DNA of 64,000 nt from Oasisia sp. SBJ-2009 (Eukaryota > Annelida > Polychaeta > Sabellida > Siboglinidae): assembly GCA_964017155.1 (NCBI GenBank), contig OZ024866.1, positions 22,466,082 to 22,530,081 of the forward strand, read 5' to 3'. A model generated the notes under the pieces. That model did not search any database. It had not been told where the DNA came from and saw only the letters and a list, made by a program, of their open reading frames with translations. Shown piece by piece: positions 13,711 to 25,368 of the stretch (within the stretch, counting starts at the first letter, position 1; every line of letters starts with the position of its first letter). Made by a program: the position numbers and the translations under genes.

Positions 13711-14150
13711 ATATATATAGCGTCGGGGTACCTATGATCGACCGTTTTTGCGTAGTTTTCCGAGTTTTTTTCGTCTTTGATGTAAAGTTACGCAATTTAA
13801 ATTATTCTCTATTCAAAGCATATTCATTGACGATTTCTACAAACACAAAAAAATTGTTTGATACAATTTGGTGACAAAATACCGGCAGTGATTACCTTCT
13901 CACCCAATAGGTCACAGGGGGGTCCCTAATGATCGACCGTTCACGTTCAGCACATAAACTTGAGTAACGATGTGTCAACAATGATTTTATTCGCCCATGA
14001 CATCAGTTCGCGTATTTGTTTTCACATAAATAATTAGGCCTACGTTAGTACAGTAACAGTCAACACAAAATCACCGAATTTATTGTGTTTATGAAACGGT
14101 CGATCATTAGGGACCCTGTCGATGAAAGGTACCCACACGCTATATATATT
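13711..14150. mobile_element. MITE-like element with terminal inverted repeats
   Basis: The left end reads ATATATATAGCGTCGGGGTA, then CCTATGATCGACCG. The right end read in reverse complement gives ATATATATAGCGTGTGGGTA, then CCTTTCATCGACAGG. Inside, GGGTCCCTAATGATCGACCG (13919) and CGGTCGATCATTAGGGACCC (14097) form a second, longer inverted pair. There is no coding capacity. The TATATA at both outer edges could be target duplication or part of the repeats. Confidence 0.7.
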
Positions 14151-14684
14151 AATTTATGTGAGTGTATTATATAGGAATAATAGGGCAGCATATTCTCGTT
14201 TTTTTGCAGGAATATCTATTAATGGGATTCTTCAAGAATTCTAAACTCTTTATAATGTATTTGATTGAATGTTTCTAAGGATACATCAGCACCTTCCAAA
14301 CATTACATCTCCACATGTTGTCTGTGTCTGCCTGGACTGACTGGTACACAGTACTTGTGTATTCAAGACTGCCTAACTTGCCCCCCAAAATTCTGGAGGC
14401 TAGGCCCCTTTGGTGACCTGTCAGGAACCATGGCTAATTGACAATTTAGCCACACTGAAGGCCAAGTGGCCTGCCTGGAAAGCATAGCTAATTGGTTTTC
14501 AATCTGTGGCAGGCCAGTGGCAACTACTTCTGCCAAGTTAAGCTTCTTATTAGAATTATGTTTTATTAATCACCAATGGCCCTAATATTAGTAATAATAT
14601 GTTGAAAAAATAACTTGGCATACTTGTATTGTCTTTGTGATACAATCCATACTACATCTGACACTTTGTTTGCAGATAGACTTG

Positions 14685-14812
<128 letters not shown>

Positions 14813-14917
14813 ACATATATATTTCACTTGGTTGTATCATTTGTATGGCCAAGTGTTTGATCAATAATTATGTGTTAAATACCTGTTAATTTTTATAATA
14901 GGCCGAAGTGTGACAGA

Positions 14918-17436
14918 ATGATTGAAGTGACAGCGAGTCTGTTAGGTCGCTCTGTCTTCCTGGCCGGAGAAACAGTGAAATGCCAGATTACATTCACAAA
15001 CGTGTGTCGAACCAACAGACAAAGTAGTCCCACAAAGTAAGTCATGCACTGTTCCCTTCTGTTTGGAAAGGGCAGAAATTTAGCAAGAGGTAACTAAGCA
15101 TGCTGATTTATATTCAGGAGTACTACTTAGTAGAGCGCAGTGGCTCAGGGGTAGAGCTTCGGACTCTCGACTACAAGAACCCGGGTTCGAATCCTGGCTG
15201 CGGCGTTAAAACCTTGGGCAAGTTTTTTCACTCTACATTGCTCCAGTTCACTCAGCTGAATTAAATAGACAGTGGTGGATATGTGTACGAGCAGCCTTCG
15301 CGCATTAATTGTAGCATATGGCTGGATGCTTCCCAGAGAAGCCGAGATGGTGTCTGAGTGAACAGGTCTGTCAGGGAAGTAAAGTGTAAAGCGCTTTGAA
15401 CGGTCCTGAGGATTGGATATTGCGCTATATAAGAACTGCCTTTTTTTTTTTTTTTACTTCTATAATGTTAATGGTGACATTACTTACGAAATATGTGTGC
15501 ATAGGAAGGGGGGAAGGTGTAGGCTGTCTTAAAAGTAGCTGATGTGTTAAACAAAGTTATTTAGAGTTAAACAATAAGAGTATTGGAAAGTTTTAGAACT
15601 CAACATGAACTGCGTCATGAAGTGATCTAGTGGCAGGTGGCACCAAGGCCAGCTTTGAAAGCCTCTGGGCAGAAGGTTGTGGGGAGTGTATTCCATTCTT
15701 CTTTTACTGTTTTTGGAATTTATTTTTATTAGAAAATATAATGATCCAACTTACATAGATTATTAATACTTATTAATTATGTTTATTAGTGTTCAAAAAT
15801 GGAACACAAGGAAAAAATACGGTTCCACTACATAGATTAGTTATCTTATTGTAATTTATAATTTACTATTACTTTATACACTCTTATGTAATCCCACATA
15901 GTAGTGTAAACAAGTATTATGTCAGACTGGGGTAGTGCTCAACTGCTCATTGTGTCTGTAGGGCGAGGCCGGCTACCCTGGCGTGGGCGAGTGCCCAGAT
16001 CCACTGTCAGTGCAATGTGACGGAGGGCCGTGTCGCCATCCACCCCCCGACACAACTGACAACAGCACAAGTCACTACGTCGGGCAACGACACAGCTTTT
16101 GTTCCATTCAGAGGTACCATATATAAATTATGTTCGTTAACCCATAATTAGTCTACATTACTTAGTTAGGCTTGGGTACAATATACTTGCAGAGAACAAC
16201 TTGTTTTGAAGTGTATTTTAGTTGATTTTAGAAGACCATTGCACTGTTTTATGAGGTGTGCTTATGTGTGTATTCTGTGTTTGTTTGGGGCAGGTGAGAG
16301 GGGGTCCACAGTGCTCTCCACCAGACCAAGTATTCTCTTCTGTGATCTCACGCTGGCTCCCGGCGAGACTCACACATGTAAGTCACTTGTTGTTGCAGTG
16401 AAAATATTCATTCTCACAGAGGACAATAGCGGAGTGGAATTAAAGATTTTCTGATTGCATAAATGCTAACTGCTTTAACATATTTTAAATCCTATCTTAA
16501 GCGTGCTGATTACATCTGCATGAAACAGTATTCTTGACAAGCCAAAGGGATATTTTTCTCTTGCATGCTGAGTATTTTCCTCCAGTCTTATGAAATAATG
16601 GGCATTTGTGCAGAATCTTTATCCACTGTAATTTGCTATTACTATATAACTATATCCTTGCACTATCCCAATGTGTCCATTCTATATAATTTTAAATATC
16701 AGCCATGACATAAATATTATTTTATGTAAATTGTGATATCCAAGTAATAGTATGGTTTGCATCATGCTTAGTAGTGAACAAGCTGATGCAAACTGGAGCA
16801 ATATATGTACTACCTAAAGTGCCCTAAAACACCGTTTTATCATGGTATTAATTCCTTTTTCTTTTCTAAAGCAATGTGGAATGATAGCATGAACACAGAG
16901 GGATAAAAACAGAACAGAATATCATTTTGATAATATACCCCAATTTTACACAAATGCTGAATTTTGTTAAATGTGTTGATGATAACCCTGTTTCTTGCCC
17001 AGGCGTGTACCAGGAGAGTCTGCCCCTAGACGCCCCGCCCTCCTTCCGAGGGTCCGCCGTCAAGTACTCCTACAAACTCACCATTGGCACCCAGAGATTC
17101 AGCTGTGCCACCAAGTTGTTGCGAGTGCCGTTTCGGGTGTTTGTATTGCCAGGTTAGTCTTTTGACTCAACCACAAAGTGACTCCCTTCCTTTTGTGGTA
17201 GAACTTGTGCTTTTTTGTCAGTGTTGTCATCATTTCAAAACCTACTGATCTCGCATAGAAATCCTCCATAGATTGTGAATTCTAATCCTCGGCTAGACCT
17301 GTTTCATTTACGGTATACATTTAAATATATACAGCAAATGCACCAAAATGAAGTAAACAAGTATACACATGCTTAATTTTTTCACATGGAGTGCTCTCTC
17401 TCCTCTTCTCTCTCTTCTCTTCTCTCTCTTCTCTCT

Positions 17437-17478
<42 letters not shown>

Positions 17479-17548
17479 CCTCTCTCTCTCTCTCCCTCTC
17501 TCTCTCTCTCTCCCCACTATAATATGAGATTCGGCTGTAATATATTTG

Positions 17549-17583
<35 letters not shown>

Positions 17584-20500
17584 CATATATATCAAATACA
17601 TTATAGCCGAATCTCACATTATGGTCACCTCTGTTATACAACCAGCTTGCCATTAGGGTCACCCTGGGAAAGTCCACAATTATATCTACAATGAAAAAAA
17701 ATGATTCCCACTACATTGTAACATGGTCACCTCATTGTTCACCTTATCTTGGCCCAATTCTGAGGGTGACCTTCAAATGAATTCAATTCAATTTATTTCA
17801 GAACACACAACATTAAAAAGCAAGCAATACAAATACAAATAATAAGTCACATGGTATGAATGAAATACAATTAATTACCTTAATAGCAAGAGCAAGATTC
17901 CACTGTATTTGTGTCACACAGAGACGTATTATGTTGTCAGGTTTAAACGACCTGACAGTCTACAGTGAACCAGAGGAACTGAAGCCTAACAACCCATTCC
18001 AGACCAACCCACAGACAGAGAACTCTCTCCTAGACATTGCCCTTGAGGTCCTCCAGACCATGACCTGCAGGAAAGGACCAAGTGAGTGTGTATGGTCCAT
18101 GGCCTGAATCATCAATGAAAGGGTCAAGTTTTTGTGTGATTACTGTACTAGTCTGCAGGACCAAATGAGTGTTAGTGGTCTTTGATTGGTCTGTTGGAAC
18201 AGACAATTAGTGTATAGGAAAGGTCAAAGTAGATGTCTAATGTTGTCTTTTGAAAAAAAGGACCATTTAAGTTATTAGCCTTCCATGTATCTATGGTTAT
18301 TGGCAGCTCGAAAGGACCAACTGAGTGCCTGCTAGAAACGACTGAGTGTCTGTGGGTATTGGTCTGCCTAAAAATAATTGTTCTTGGATAATGATACACT
18401 AAAACGAACCAGTAGTGTCTGTGGACCAAAAGTGTGCCAATTGATATTTACCTGTAGGAATGGATGGCACCTGATCGATTAGAAAGGACTGAATTAGTGT
18501 CTTTGTGGCCTGTGGTCTACATAGGATGTGTATGTAACACGACTGAATGAGACGTCTCTTGTAGGCTTCTACAACATAACCAACTCACATGGGCGAGTCG
18601 CCAGATTCTGTCTATTCAAACAGGCCTACAGAATAGGAGATGACATTGTAGGCACGTGTGACTTCACTGAGGCCACAGTGCCTTGCGTTCAAGTGAGTGG
18701 ACCCTTTGCTACCCCTGCCTGGGGTACTTCTACATTATCAAGTAACTCGAGACAAGAACACTTATGACATCACTCTGGTATTGTGTGAATTGCATATATT
18801 TTCTGTATGTAATTTGTGTGTGCATGAAAGTATTGGTAGATTTGCCTGCAAAGTGGTTTGTGGTGACGTATAACGGAGTTTAAACTTATCAAAGCATCCA
18901 TTTTCATTGTTCAATTTGGGACATAAAAAATCCCTTTCAGGTCTCAAAGAATCCCTTGATGTATTTTAAAATAATAACCACCCAATAAAAGTAAAAACTT
19001 TTGTAATGCCTTTCTTAGACTAACTGCATAAATTAACTCCACTCACCCACCCATCCACTACAGTCTGAATGAAGTATTTTGTACTGAATTTGTCATGGGA
19101 ATATATCTTACATTATTAATATAATTATAGTAGTAAAATATCCACCCTGTAATGATGTCTTTGTCTTGATAATAGGTTTAATGTCACGTGTCACATCTGC
19201 CTGTTTGTTCTAGTTCTCTGTGACACTTCAAAGTGAAGAACAGGTGGCGGAAGACTGCCAGTGCAAGCCCAGTCAAAGTTCAACTGTGACATCATACAGC
19301 AAGACACAAGAGCTGTGCATTCACACAACAAAGACGCACATCAACATTGCCATTCCTCTCACAGCTACGCCAGCATTTATCACAGACGTAGGTGGGTGCT
19401 TCAAACAACAACCCTCAGCACATCAACATTGCCATTCCTCTCATAGCTACGCCAGCATTTATCACAGACGTAGGTGGGTGCTTCAAACAACAACCCTCAG
19501 CACATCAACATTGCCATTCCCCTCACAGCCACGCCAGCATTTATCACAGACATAGGTGGGTGCTTCAAACAACATCCCTCAGCACATCAACATTGCCATT
19601 CCCCTCACAGCCACGCCAGCATTTATCACAGACATAGGTGGGTGCTTCAAACAACATCCCTCAGCATTCTGAAGGCATTTAGTGAACTAAATACCACTAA
19701 GTGGGGTGCAATCTTCTGGCGGTTAACATACCAATCAATTGAGATACAGCCATTTAAAAAACGTGGGTAGATTTGTTTATCCCACTTTGTTCATTTTTAT
19801 TTTGGCAAAACACACTTGTCCCTTTTATCCACTGTCAGTGCCAGGGGAAGAAAAACGATCCATTTACATTCCTTCTTATGGGAAAGTAGTGATGGTATTT
19901 TCCCTCTGAAATATACTCCAAATATAAAGCTGAATGCTATATTATTTTCATATGGTGCTGACATCTAATATGTTGCAAATATTATAATGAACACAAACAA
20001 CTCCACATGTTTAGACTCAATAACATAATTCATTACTCTGTACACAAGGCATGTGTTGACTAAAATTAATTCTGTATCAACTCAACATAGCAATGACAGG
20101 GGGCGGGTATTACACATGTGTGCTATTAAGTCCGGCCACACATTGTAATAGATTACAAAAATGTAGTTGTTTAAACAGCGCGCTCTAAATCAAAGAATTC
20201 TGGGCTAAAATTCACTGTATGTTCGATTCACTCAAGTGTATAAATGCATACCTAGCCATAGGCTGTGGTGGATATGTGTACACAGGATTTGTACATTAAT
20301 TGCAGCATGTCTGAATGCTTCCAAAGTTCCAAGGGATGTCAGGTGTCCAGTTGAACAGTTCAGCCAAGGATTGACCAGATCCAAGACTGGATACATTACC
20401 TTTAATTTACACTACTATCATTATTCTCATTGCAGTGTGTCTGCGCTGGCATCTGCACTTTGAGTTTGTCACCTGCAAGACCCCCCTGCCACAGATGACC

Positions 20501-20659
20501 ACCCCAGACAACCCGTCAAAGGCTGCCAGTCTGCAGGGTCCAGCACAGCTCGATGTTGACACAATGGTCTGGGACCTGCCCATTCGGGTGTTTGCCACAA
20601 ACCCTGTCTACGCTTCAAGTGTCTCTCTCTTGCGAACAGACACCAGCTGTTGTGTGTGA
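14918..20659 (+). CDS. RGP1: RGP1 homologue, RAB6A-GEF complex partner protein 2
   Basis: Eight coding exons: 14918-15036, 15962-16113, 16294-16377, 17003-17152, 17941-18081, 18565-18692, 19214-19391, 20436-20659. All junctions are GT-AG and the phase carries through to a TGA, giving about 391 residues, the size of vertebrate RGP1. Matching blocks in order are [84 protein letters not shown]-type [60 protein letters not shown] and WDLPIRVF. Family knowledge: RGP1 has an arrestin-like fold and binds RIC1 to form the guanine-nucleotide exchange factor for RAB6A at the trans-Golgi. The 3' end of exon 7 with its donor is tandemly repeated downstream, and the stop codon region runs into a degenerate tandem repeat. 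Introns carry a SINE (15130), a CT tract and TA tracts. It is divergent from DMXL. Confidence 0.95.
15130..15455 (+). mobile_element. tRNA-derived SINE, family A
   Basis: The head resembles a tRNA, with a box A-like TGGCTCAGGGGTAGAGC and a box B GGGTTCGAATCC about 35 bp downstream. A body follows (TTGCTCCAGTTCACTCAGCT, GGTGGATATGTGTACGAG, AGAGAAGCCGAGATGG), then the tail GTAAAGCGCTTTGAACGG, GATATTGCGCTATATAAGAA and a T run. The same body recurs at 20245, 55585 and, inverted, at 55940. It lies in RGP1 intron 1. Confidence 0.85.
17385..17582. repeat. CT and TA microsatellites
   Basis: A (TC)n tract lies at 17393-17512 and a (TA)n tract at 17551-17590, in RGP1 intron 4. ATGAGATTCGGCTGTAAT (17524) and ATTATAGCCGAATCTCACAT (17601) flank the TA tract as an inverted repeat, so TA expansion may have started in a palindrome centre. 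Confidence 0.9.
19337..19664 (+). repeat. 82-bp tandem repeat spanning the RGP1 exon 7 / intron 7 donor, four copies
   Basis: Copies start at 19337, 19419, 19501 and 19583. Each contains the last 55 nt of exon 7 (CACATCAACATTGCCATTCC to ACAGACGTAG) plus the first 27 nt of intron 7. Each therefore carries an intact GTGGGT donor, at 19392, 19474, 19556 and 19638. Copies 3 and 4 share CATAG in place of CGTAG, so they form the younger pair. Only the first donor keeps the RGP1 frame without a stop: the period is not a multiple of three, and the fourth donor, in phase, is reached only through a stop ending at 19555. Confidence 0.95.
20245..20375 (+). mobile_element. SINE family A fragment
   Basis: GTGGTGGATATGTGTACACA, TTTGTACATTAATTGCAGCA and TTGAACAGTTCAGCCAAGGA match the body of the 15130 SINE. 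The tRNA-like head is missing. It lies just upstream of RGP1 exon 8. Confidence 0.7.
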
Positions 20660-21015
20660 ACATGGTCTGTGTAATGTACAGCTACACATACCACCTGTTA
20701 AATGTGAACATGGTCCGTGTAAAATACCACTACAGATGATGGTCTGTGTGAAGTACAGCTACAGATAATGGTCTGTGTAAAGTACCACTACAGACCGTGG
20801 TCTATGCCAACACCAGCTGGTGTTTGTGAACATGGTCTATGTAATATTTATCTATAGACCATGGTCTGTGCTAACATCAGCTGTTGTCTGTGAACATGGT
20901 CTGTGTAATGTTTAACCATTATCTGTACAAACACCAGCTGTTTTGTGTGAATAATGATCCGTGTAATATTCAGCTATAGAGCATGGCCTATACTGACACC
21001 AGCAATCGTGCAAAC
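20640..21015 (+). repeat. Degenerate tandem repeat over the RGP1 stop codon and 3' UTR
   Basis: Units of about 50-60 bp combine ACACCAGCTGTTGT, GTGAACATGGTCTGTGTAA and TACAGCTACAGA. The first begins inside the last codons of RGP1 (residues DTSCCV) and includes the TGA, so the repeat appears to have grown from the end of the coding region. Candidate polyadenylation signals are AATAAA at about 21123 and 21315. Confidence 0.7.
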
Positions 21016-21796
21016 ATGGTATATGTGTAATTGTGAGCCTAACATTGTGTATGAACTGCCAGAATGCTGAGTGTAATGTATAGTTTTATGAGATGTGTAT
21101 TTTTTGGAAAGAGTATTCAATTAATAAATTGTAGGCAATGTACAGTGAGTTAAAGTGACACACTTTTAAGTCATATTGCTTGTTGCTGTAGTGAGCATAT
21201 TAGTCACTGATTGTATATAACTTAGGAAAATTATGGTGTACAAGTTCTAAAATAAGATTGATAAGCCTTAGATTGAATTAGCATGCTCAATGTTTGATCA
21301 CAACTTGAACTGAAATAAATTACTGTTTTGCTTAAGCTGATCTTTCATTGGTCCCGGGACTATTAGATGTTAAAATATAGGTCTTGATATTTGCATAACT
21401 AGAAGTATTTCCCTGGAAGTTCAGCTTATCCAGGGTACACTGTACAAAGTTATGATGCAGCCATCAGAGATAACCATCTGAGATTACATAAAAATCAACA
21501 GCAGGTATATTTAACAAGCAAACATTTAATAAGTTAATAAAATGTACAGGTGCAGTAACAAAAACGCTGCTGTCATTAATATGACGAAATAAAATTAATA
21601 ACAGACCTGTTATTTCAACAAATTCATTTTAAGCATTTTATGCGAAACTGTTGTGAGAAGGGTGATGTAACAAAACAACAACATTGACAACACCAAATGT
21701 CTGTTTGTCTGCCACTGTTGTCCATTGCACCGTTCTTTTGGCTAGTCGTCAACACACACATGAGATCTCTGTCACACATAGCTACGCTATTTGACG

Positions 21797-23763
21797 CTAT
21801 TCTGGGCCGCCACGCTGAAACATAAAAGAAACAATTTAATTAATATGTTGCAATATAATAGTAACAACAAATTCAAGCTTACGTACATATTATTTCATGA
21901 TATGTATGCACATGTGTATGTAGGATTTATGCATAATCTATGTATCTGTTTTTGTATAATAGTAATATAACCATTTTGTAAACAACTTGTTAAAAGTTGT
22001 TATATTGCATTATCTCATGATATTAAAACAAGCAACATGTACCTTCCTTAAGTATATCGTAATAACTTAACAGTGCTGCTATAAATAAATATATCACAAT
22101 ACTTTTTAACGGACAATATTTCGCTATAGACAACAGATTGTCATCTACTGACACTTATTCATTGCCCAAATATTGTTTATTTCAGTAAAAAATATAATCA
22201 CGAATAAATCTACTTTAGCCACAGGTTCCTGTAATCACTGGTTTTTAATTTACTTCAAAGAAAGTAATCTGGTATCGACTGAATGCAAACACACCGTTAT
22301 GTATTCCATTTCTTCTTCGCCTATAGGTAAACGTCGGTATCTTGGTGGCACACTGCTATCATAATGTATCTGTGTTACTGGTGTTGATTTGATGCCTGTT
22401 TGTCCAGGTGTTGGTGTTGCTGCGCTACCCGTGGTAGCTGCTCCAGCAGCTGCTCCAGCAGCTGCATTAGCTCCGTGCCGAAATGTTATCATCTTTACAT
22501 GTGGTTTTACAGTCTGGAAAAAATGAATAGTAAATTCATTTATGAAATCAATCAGACATTTCATATTATAGATACCAGATATGTAAAAATTATTGGAAAG
22601 GCACAGACAAGAGCGAATTATTAAATGTTATCATTATTAAACTTTACAGCTAGATGCAATCATCCTAGAACTGGACAAATTTGAATGTGATTAAATAAAA
22701 TGGGTCTTGGATGAACACTAGGCAACTTTAGTCATACATAAAGTTATTTGGCAGGCATATATTATATTGGCCTATTGAATAATGCTGTTGCTACTGTTAA
22801 CAGCATGATACCTGTCAAAGTGTCAGAAACTAATCGTCATTCATGGCAGGCCAGTCTAGTTTTGAATGGAGCTAAATCATAAATGTTAATGACTAGCAAA
22901 TAGGCAATCTTACGAAGTAAGACAACAGTACATTTAGCTTAATTTGCTCTGACCAGACAGTGTTCCTGTGCATAAATATACATCACATAATAAGTACATC
23001 ATCGTCATCATGTATGCACATTTTTTATTTTGTCCGTGTAAATGTTAAAAAAAATAGCTCTTTAAGTACAAATTATGCACAATTACTAAATTATAAATTA
23101 CTGGAATCACATCAAAAGAATAACAAATTGAACGAATCCAAATAAAAAAAAATTTATGCCCAAATATATTTATGAAATTATATTGGTTATTACTTCTACT
23201 ACAGACGGTATAATTTACACCAATTGAATTTATGATAATTTAGTTCCAATTTATAGTCGATTCAACTGGCCTGGGGATCCATGGGGTGCATGCACGCCAC
23301 AGGTTTTGTTGTCAAGTTCAATGCCAAGGCCAAGGGAGGTGCAGTTTGAGGATTTTGGGGTGCTGTTGTCAGTGTTGGTTTTCGAAGAGCTTGGAATTCC
23401 TTAAATTGGTTTCCGCGCCACCCGTTCATCAACTCCGACAGCCACCTCTAACGACAGAATGATACGTAAACGTTAAATCAAATGTCAGATTGAATCTGAC
23501 ATTTAATTTGTGATAGAAGACGTTGAACTTGGGATTTATTTGAGATTCTTGACTGATCTGATGACAGATCATTCAACTGACGTTCCGAAATAACGCGAGT
23601 AAAGCGACCATATATCTATTTTCGTAAATACTTGGCAGCAAAATTATACGTTAACATACCAAGTTATTCTCAAAAAGCCTTGCTGAATATGTGTATTAAT
23701 TAACTGACAAGGTGATCTTCAATGCATACACACCTGAAGTACCTTCCAACCCGCAGCCGCCAT
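21797..23763 (-). CDS. KGD4: KGD4 / MRPS36 homologue, 2-oxoglutarate dehydrogenase adaptor subunit
   Basis: Three exons on the minus strand: 23763-23734 (MAAAGWKVLQ), 22513-22295 (begins TVKPHVKMITF and ends RYRRLPIGEEEMEYIT) and 21814-21797 (RGGPE, stop). Exon 3 has only 18 coding nucleotides including the stop, with acceptor TTTTATGTTTCAG. The junctions keep frame and give 88 residues. Vertebrate KGD4 (formerly MRPS36) shares the VVKPH start, the YRR...EEMEFI block and the RGGPE terminus. Family knowledge: it tethers the E3 subunit to the E1-E2 core of the mitochondrial 2-oxoglutarate dehydrogenase complex. The middle is a low-complexity AAAGAAAGAATTG linker, variable in the family. If exon 3 is ignored, reading through the donor gives a false C terminus. 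Confidence 0.93.
23270..23452 (-). other. Unassigned open frame in KGD4 intron 1
   Basis: A minus-strand frame of about 60 codons without a clear start reads RWLSELMNGWRGNQFKEFQA and ends MHPMDPQAS before a stop. It is preceded by TCTGTCGTTAG, which could act as an acceptor. I do not recognise it; a transposon fragment or an unused alternative exon are both possible. Confidence 0.25.
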
Positions 23764-23797
23764 GATGTTACATAATGGAAATCAGTCCTTCCGCAAA

Positions 23798-23813
23798 CCT
23801 CCAGAGGGCGCCA
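23798..23813 (+). promoter_or_regulatory. CTCF-consensus-like site at the KGD4 promoter
   Basis: CCTCCAGAGGGCGCCA differs from the bilaterian CTCF core (CCASYAGRKGGCRS) at one position. It lies about 35-50 bp upstream of the KGD4 start codon, so it is probably in the promoter or 5' UTR. Confidence 0.45.
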
Positions 23814-23829
23814 TTTCAAGTAGGATTCA

Positions 23830-24616
23830 AGTATCTGCAATACTCACTAGGTGGAGTAATTGCAATGAAATATTAACTAGTTTGCCCTACAAAGTCAGAC
23901 TACTAAATATTACAACAAACTGCCCGTATTTTTATGAAAGCGTATTGTTTGTCATCAGACGGTATGGTAGAATCACTTAAGCATCACGTAATCTGTCGCC
24001 GCCATCAAAAATAAGCCGAGCCCAGAAGGCTGAACACGTACGTTGTAATACCTTTCGCGTGCAGACGCGCGTGCATCAACGTATATTATTTGTATTGACA
24101 TATTGACTTTTTTATATGGGCATTGTTGACAATACAAACATGTTTTTATTATAAAAACAAGGCAAAGGTTTGAAAGTTACTAAACATATGCCTACTTGGA
24201 TATGTTAATTTGATACGAGATGTCATACAATATTTCGCGAGCTAAATTATAGAGAAGAACTCCTGCGTTAGCCCAAGTTTGGGCTGTTTGGAGGAAACAA
24301 CCTAAGAACTAAGAATATGCCCATTACAAGGATACGAAAATCAATCCACCACTGCAAGCTCTCGATGGAACCAAACTAACAAACATTATAATGATTGCCT
24401 ATATACCATTCAATACAATAGGCCGATAAACGAGTTACTAGATCCCAAAGTATACAGAATTCCAGTTGTCAACAGTTTCGTATAATCATATGTGCATGTA
24501 TATATAAACTGCTACAGCTGGAAATTAAGTATTTGTCAGATAACTGCTCACGTCCGAATCCGAGGCAAATAAGTTAAGATGTCATATATTGCACCATAGG
24601 AATATATATTACACAA

Positions 24617-24688
<72 letters not shown>

Positions 24689-24840
24689 CATTGTTGGCAT
24701 ATTAATTGTTCGCTTAGGAAATGTAGGTTGCATTGACGAGATCACGTGCATAACTTTATTTGTGAAGAAGGTAACGCTTATGAACAACAATACTCATATC
24801 AGGATCTTCCTGACTTATTTTTTAAATGCCTTATGTATAA
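23830..24840. other. KGD4 upstream intergenic DNA with TA tract
   Basis: No gene is seen. Contents are AT-rich unique-looking DNA and a (TA)n microsatellite at 24618-24700. GCCCAAGTTTGGGC at 24271 is a short palindrome. Confidence 0.6.
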
Positions 24841-25085
24841 ACATGGCTCTCCCGTGACTTTGTTCATGTTAAATGTAAGTTAATTTCACCAGTATCCAGT
24901 CCTCAGGTAGACACATAACTTTCCGCAAAACCTTTTCAATCGAAAACCCACCACTCTCTGTTACAACCAGGTACTCATTGCTTCAGCTGATTGGTATGAA
25001 CTGGAACGATGTAGAGCGAATGCTCTTGCCCGACGTTCAAAATAACATCGTAGGGTATGAACCCAAGACCGATGTTACAGCCATT
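24840..25085 (-). mobile_element. Possible second tRNA-derived SINE (minus strand)
   Basis: Read on the minus strand from 25085, the segment has a tRNA-like head with a box B-like TTGGGTTCATACCC and a unique body. It directly abuts the repeat at 25090. Only one copy is in the window, so the family assignment rests on the head alone. Confidence 0.35.
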
Positions 25086-25089
25086 GCTA

Positions 25090-25368
25090 CTCAATCAGCC
25101 CTGCACACGAATATAAAGTATATACGAAGGAACATGCATTCCTGATAGTATTTCCAGATAAGGCCGGTATAGGTCCAATGTTGTTTGGCAACAGTGGCCC
25201 AAGACTGGGATATGCCTCGGGCCACTGTTGGTTCAACAATGACAGACAGACCTTCTGCTTGGCCCAGCACTTGCACCAACACTGGGCCATTATATAGGGA
25301 TGCTATTGTTGAGACAAAATGCTGCTGTTTTTCGCCAGCGTTGGCCCAATATGGGAATGCTATCTCAT
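25090..25368. repeat. TTGGCCCA-rich repeat element
   Basis: GGCCCA or TGGGCC recurs repeatedly in both orientations (CAGTGGCCCAAGACTGGG, GGGCCACTGTTGG, CAACACTGGGCC, GTTGGCCCAATATGGG), each beside ACAATG- or CATTGT-like words. The pattern is of a foldback or short-unit non-autonomous element. It ends where the LINE tail at 25369 begins, suggesting the LINE inserted at its edge. Confidence 0.5.
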
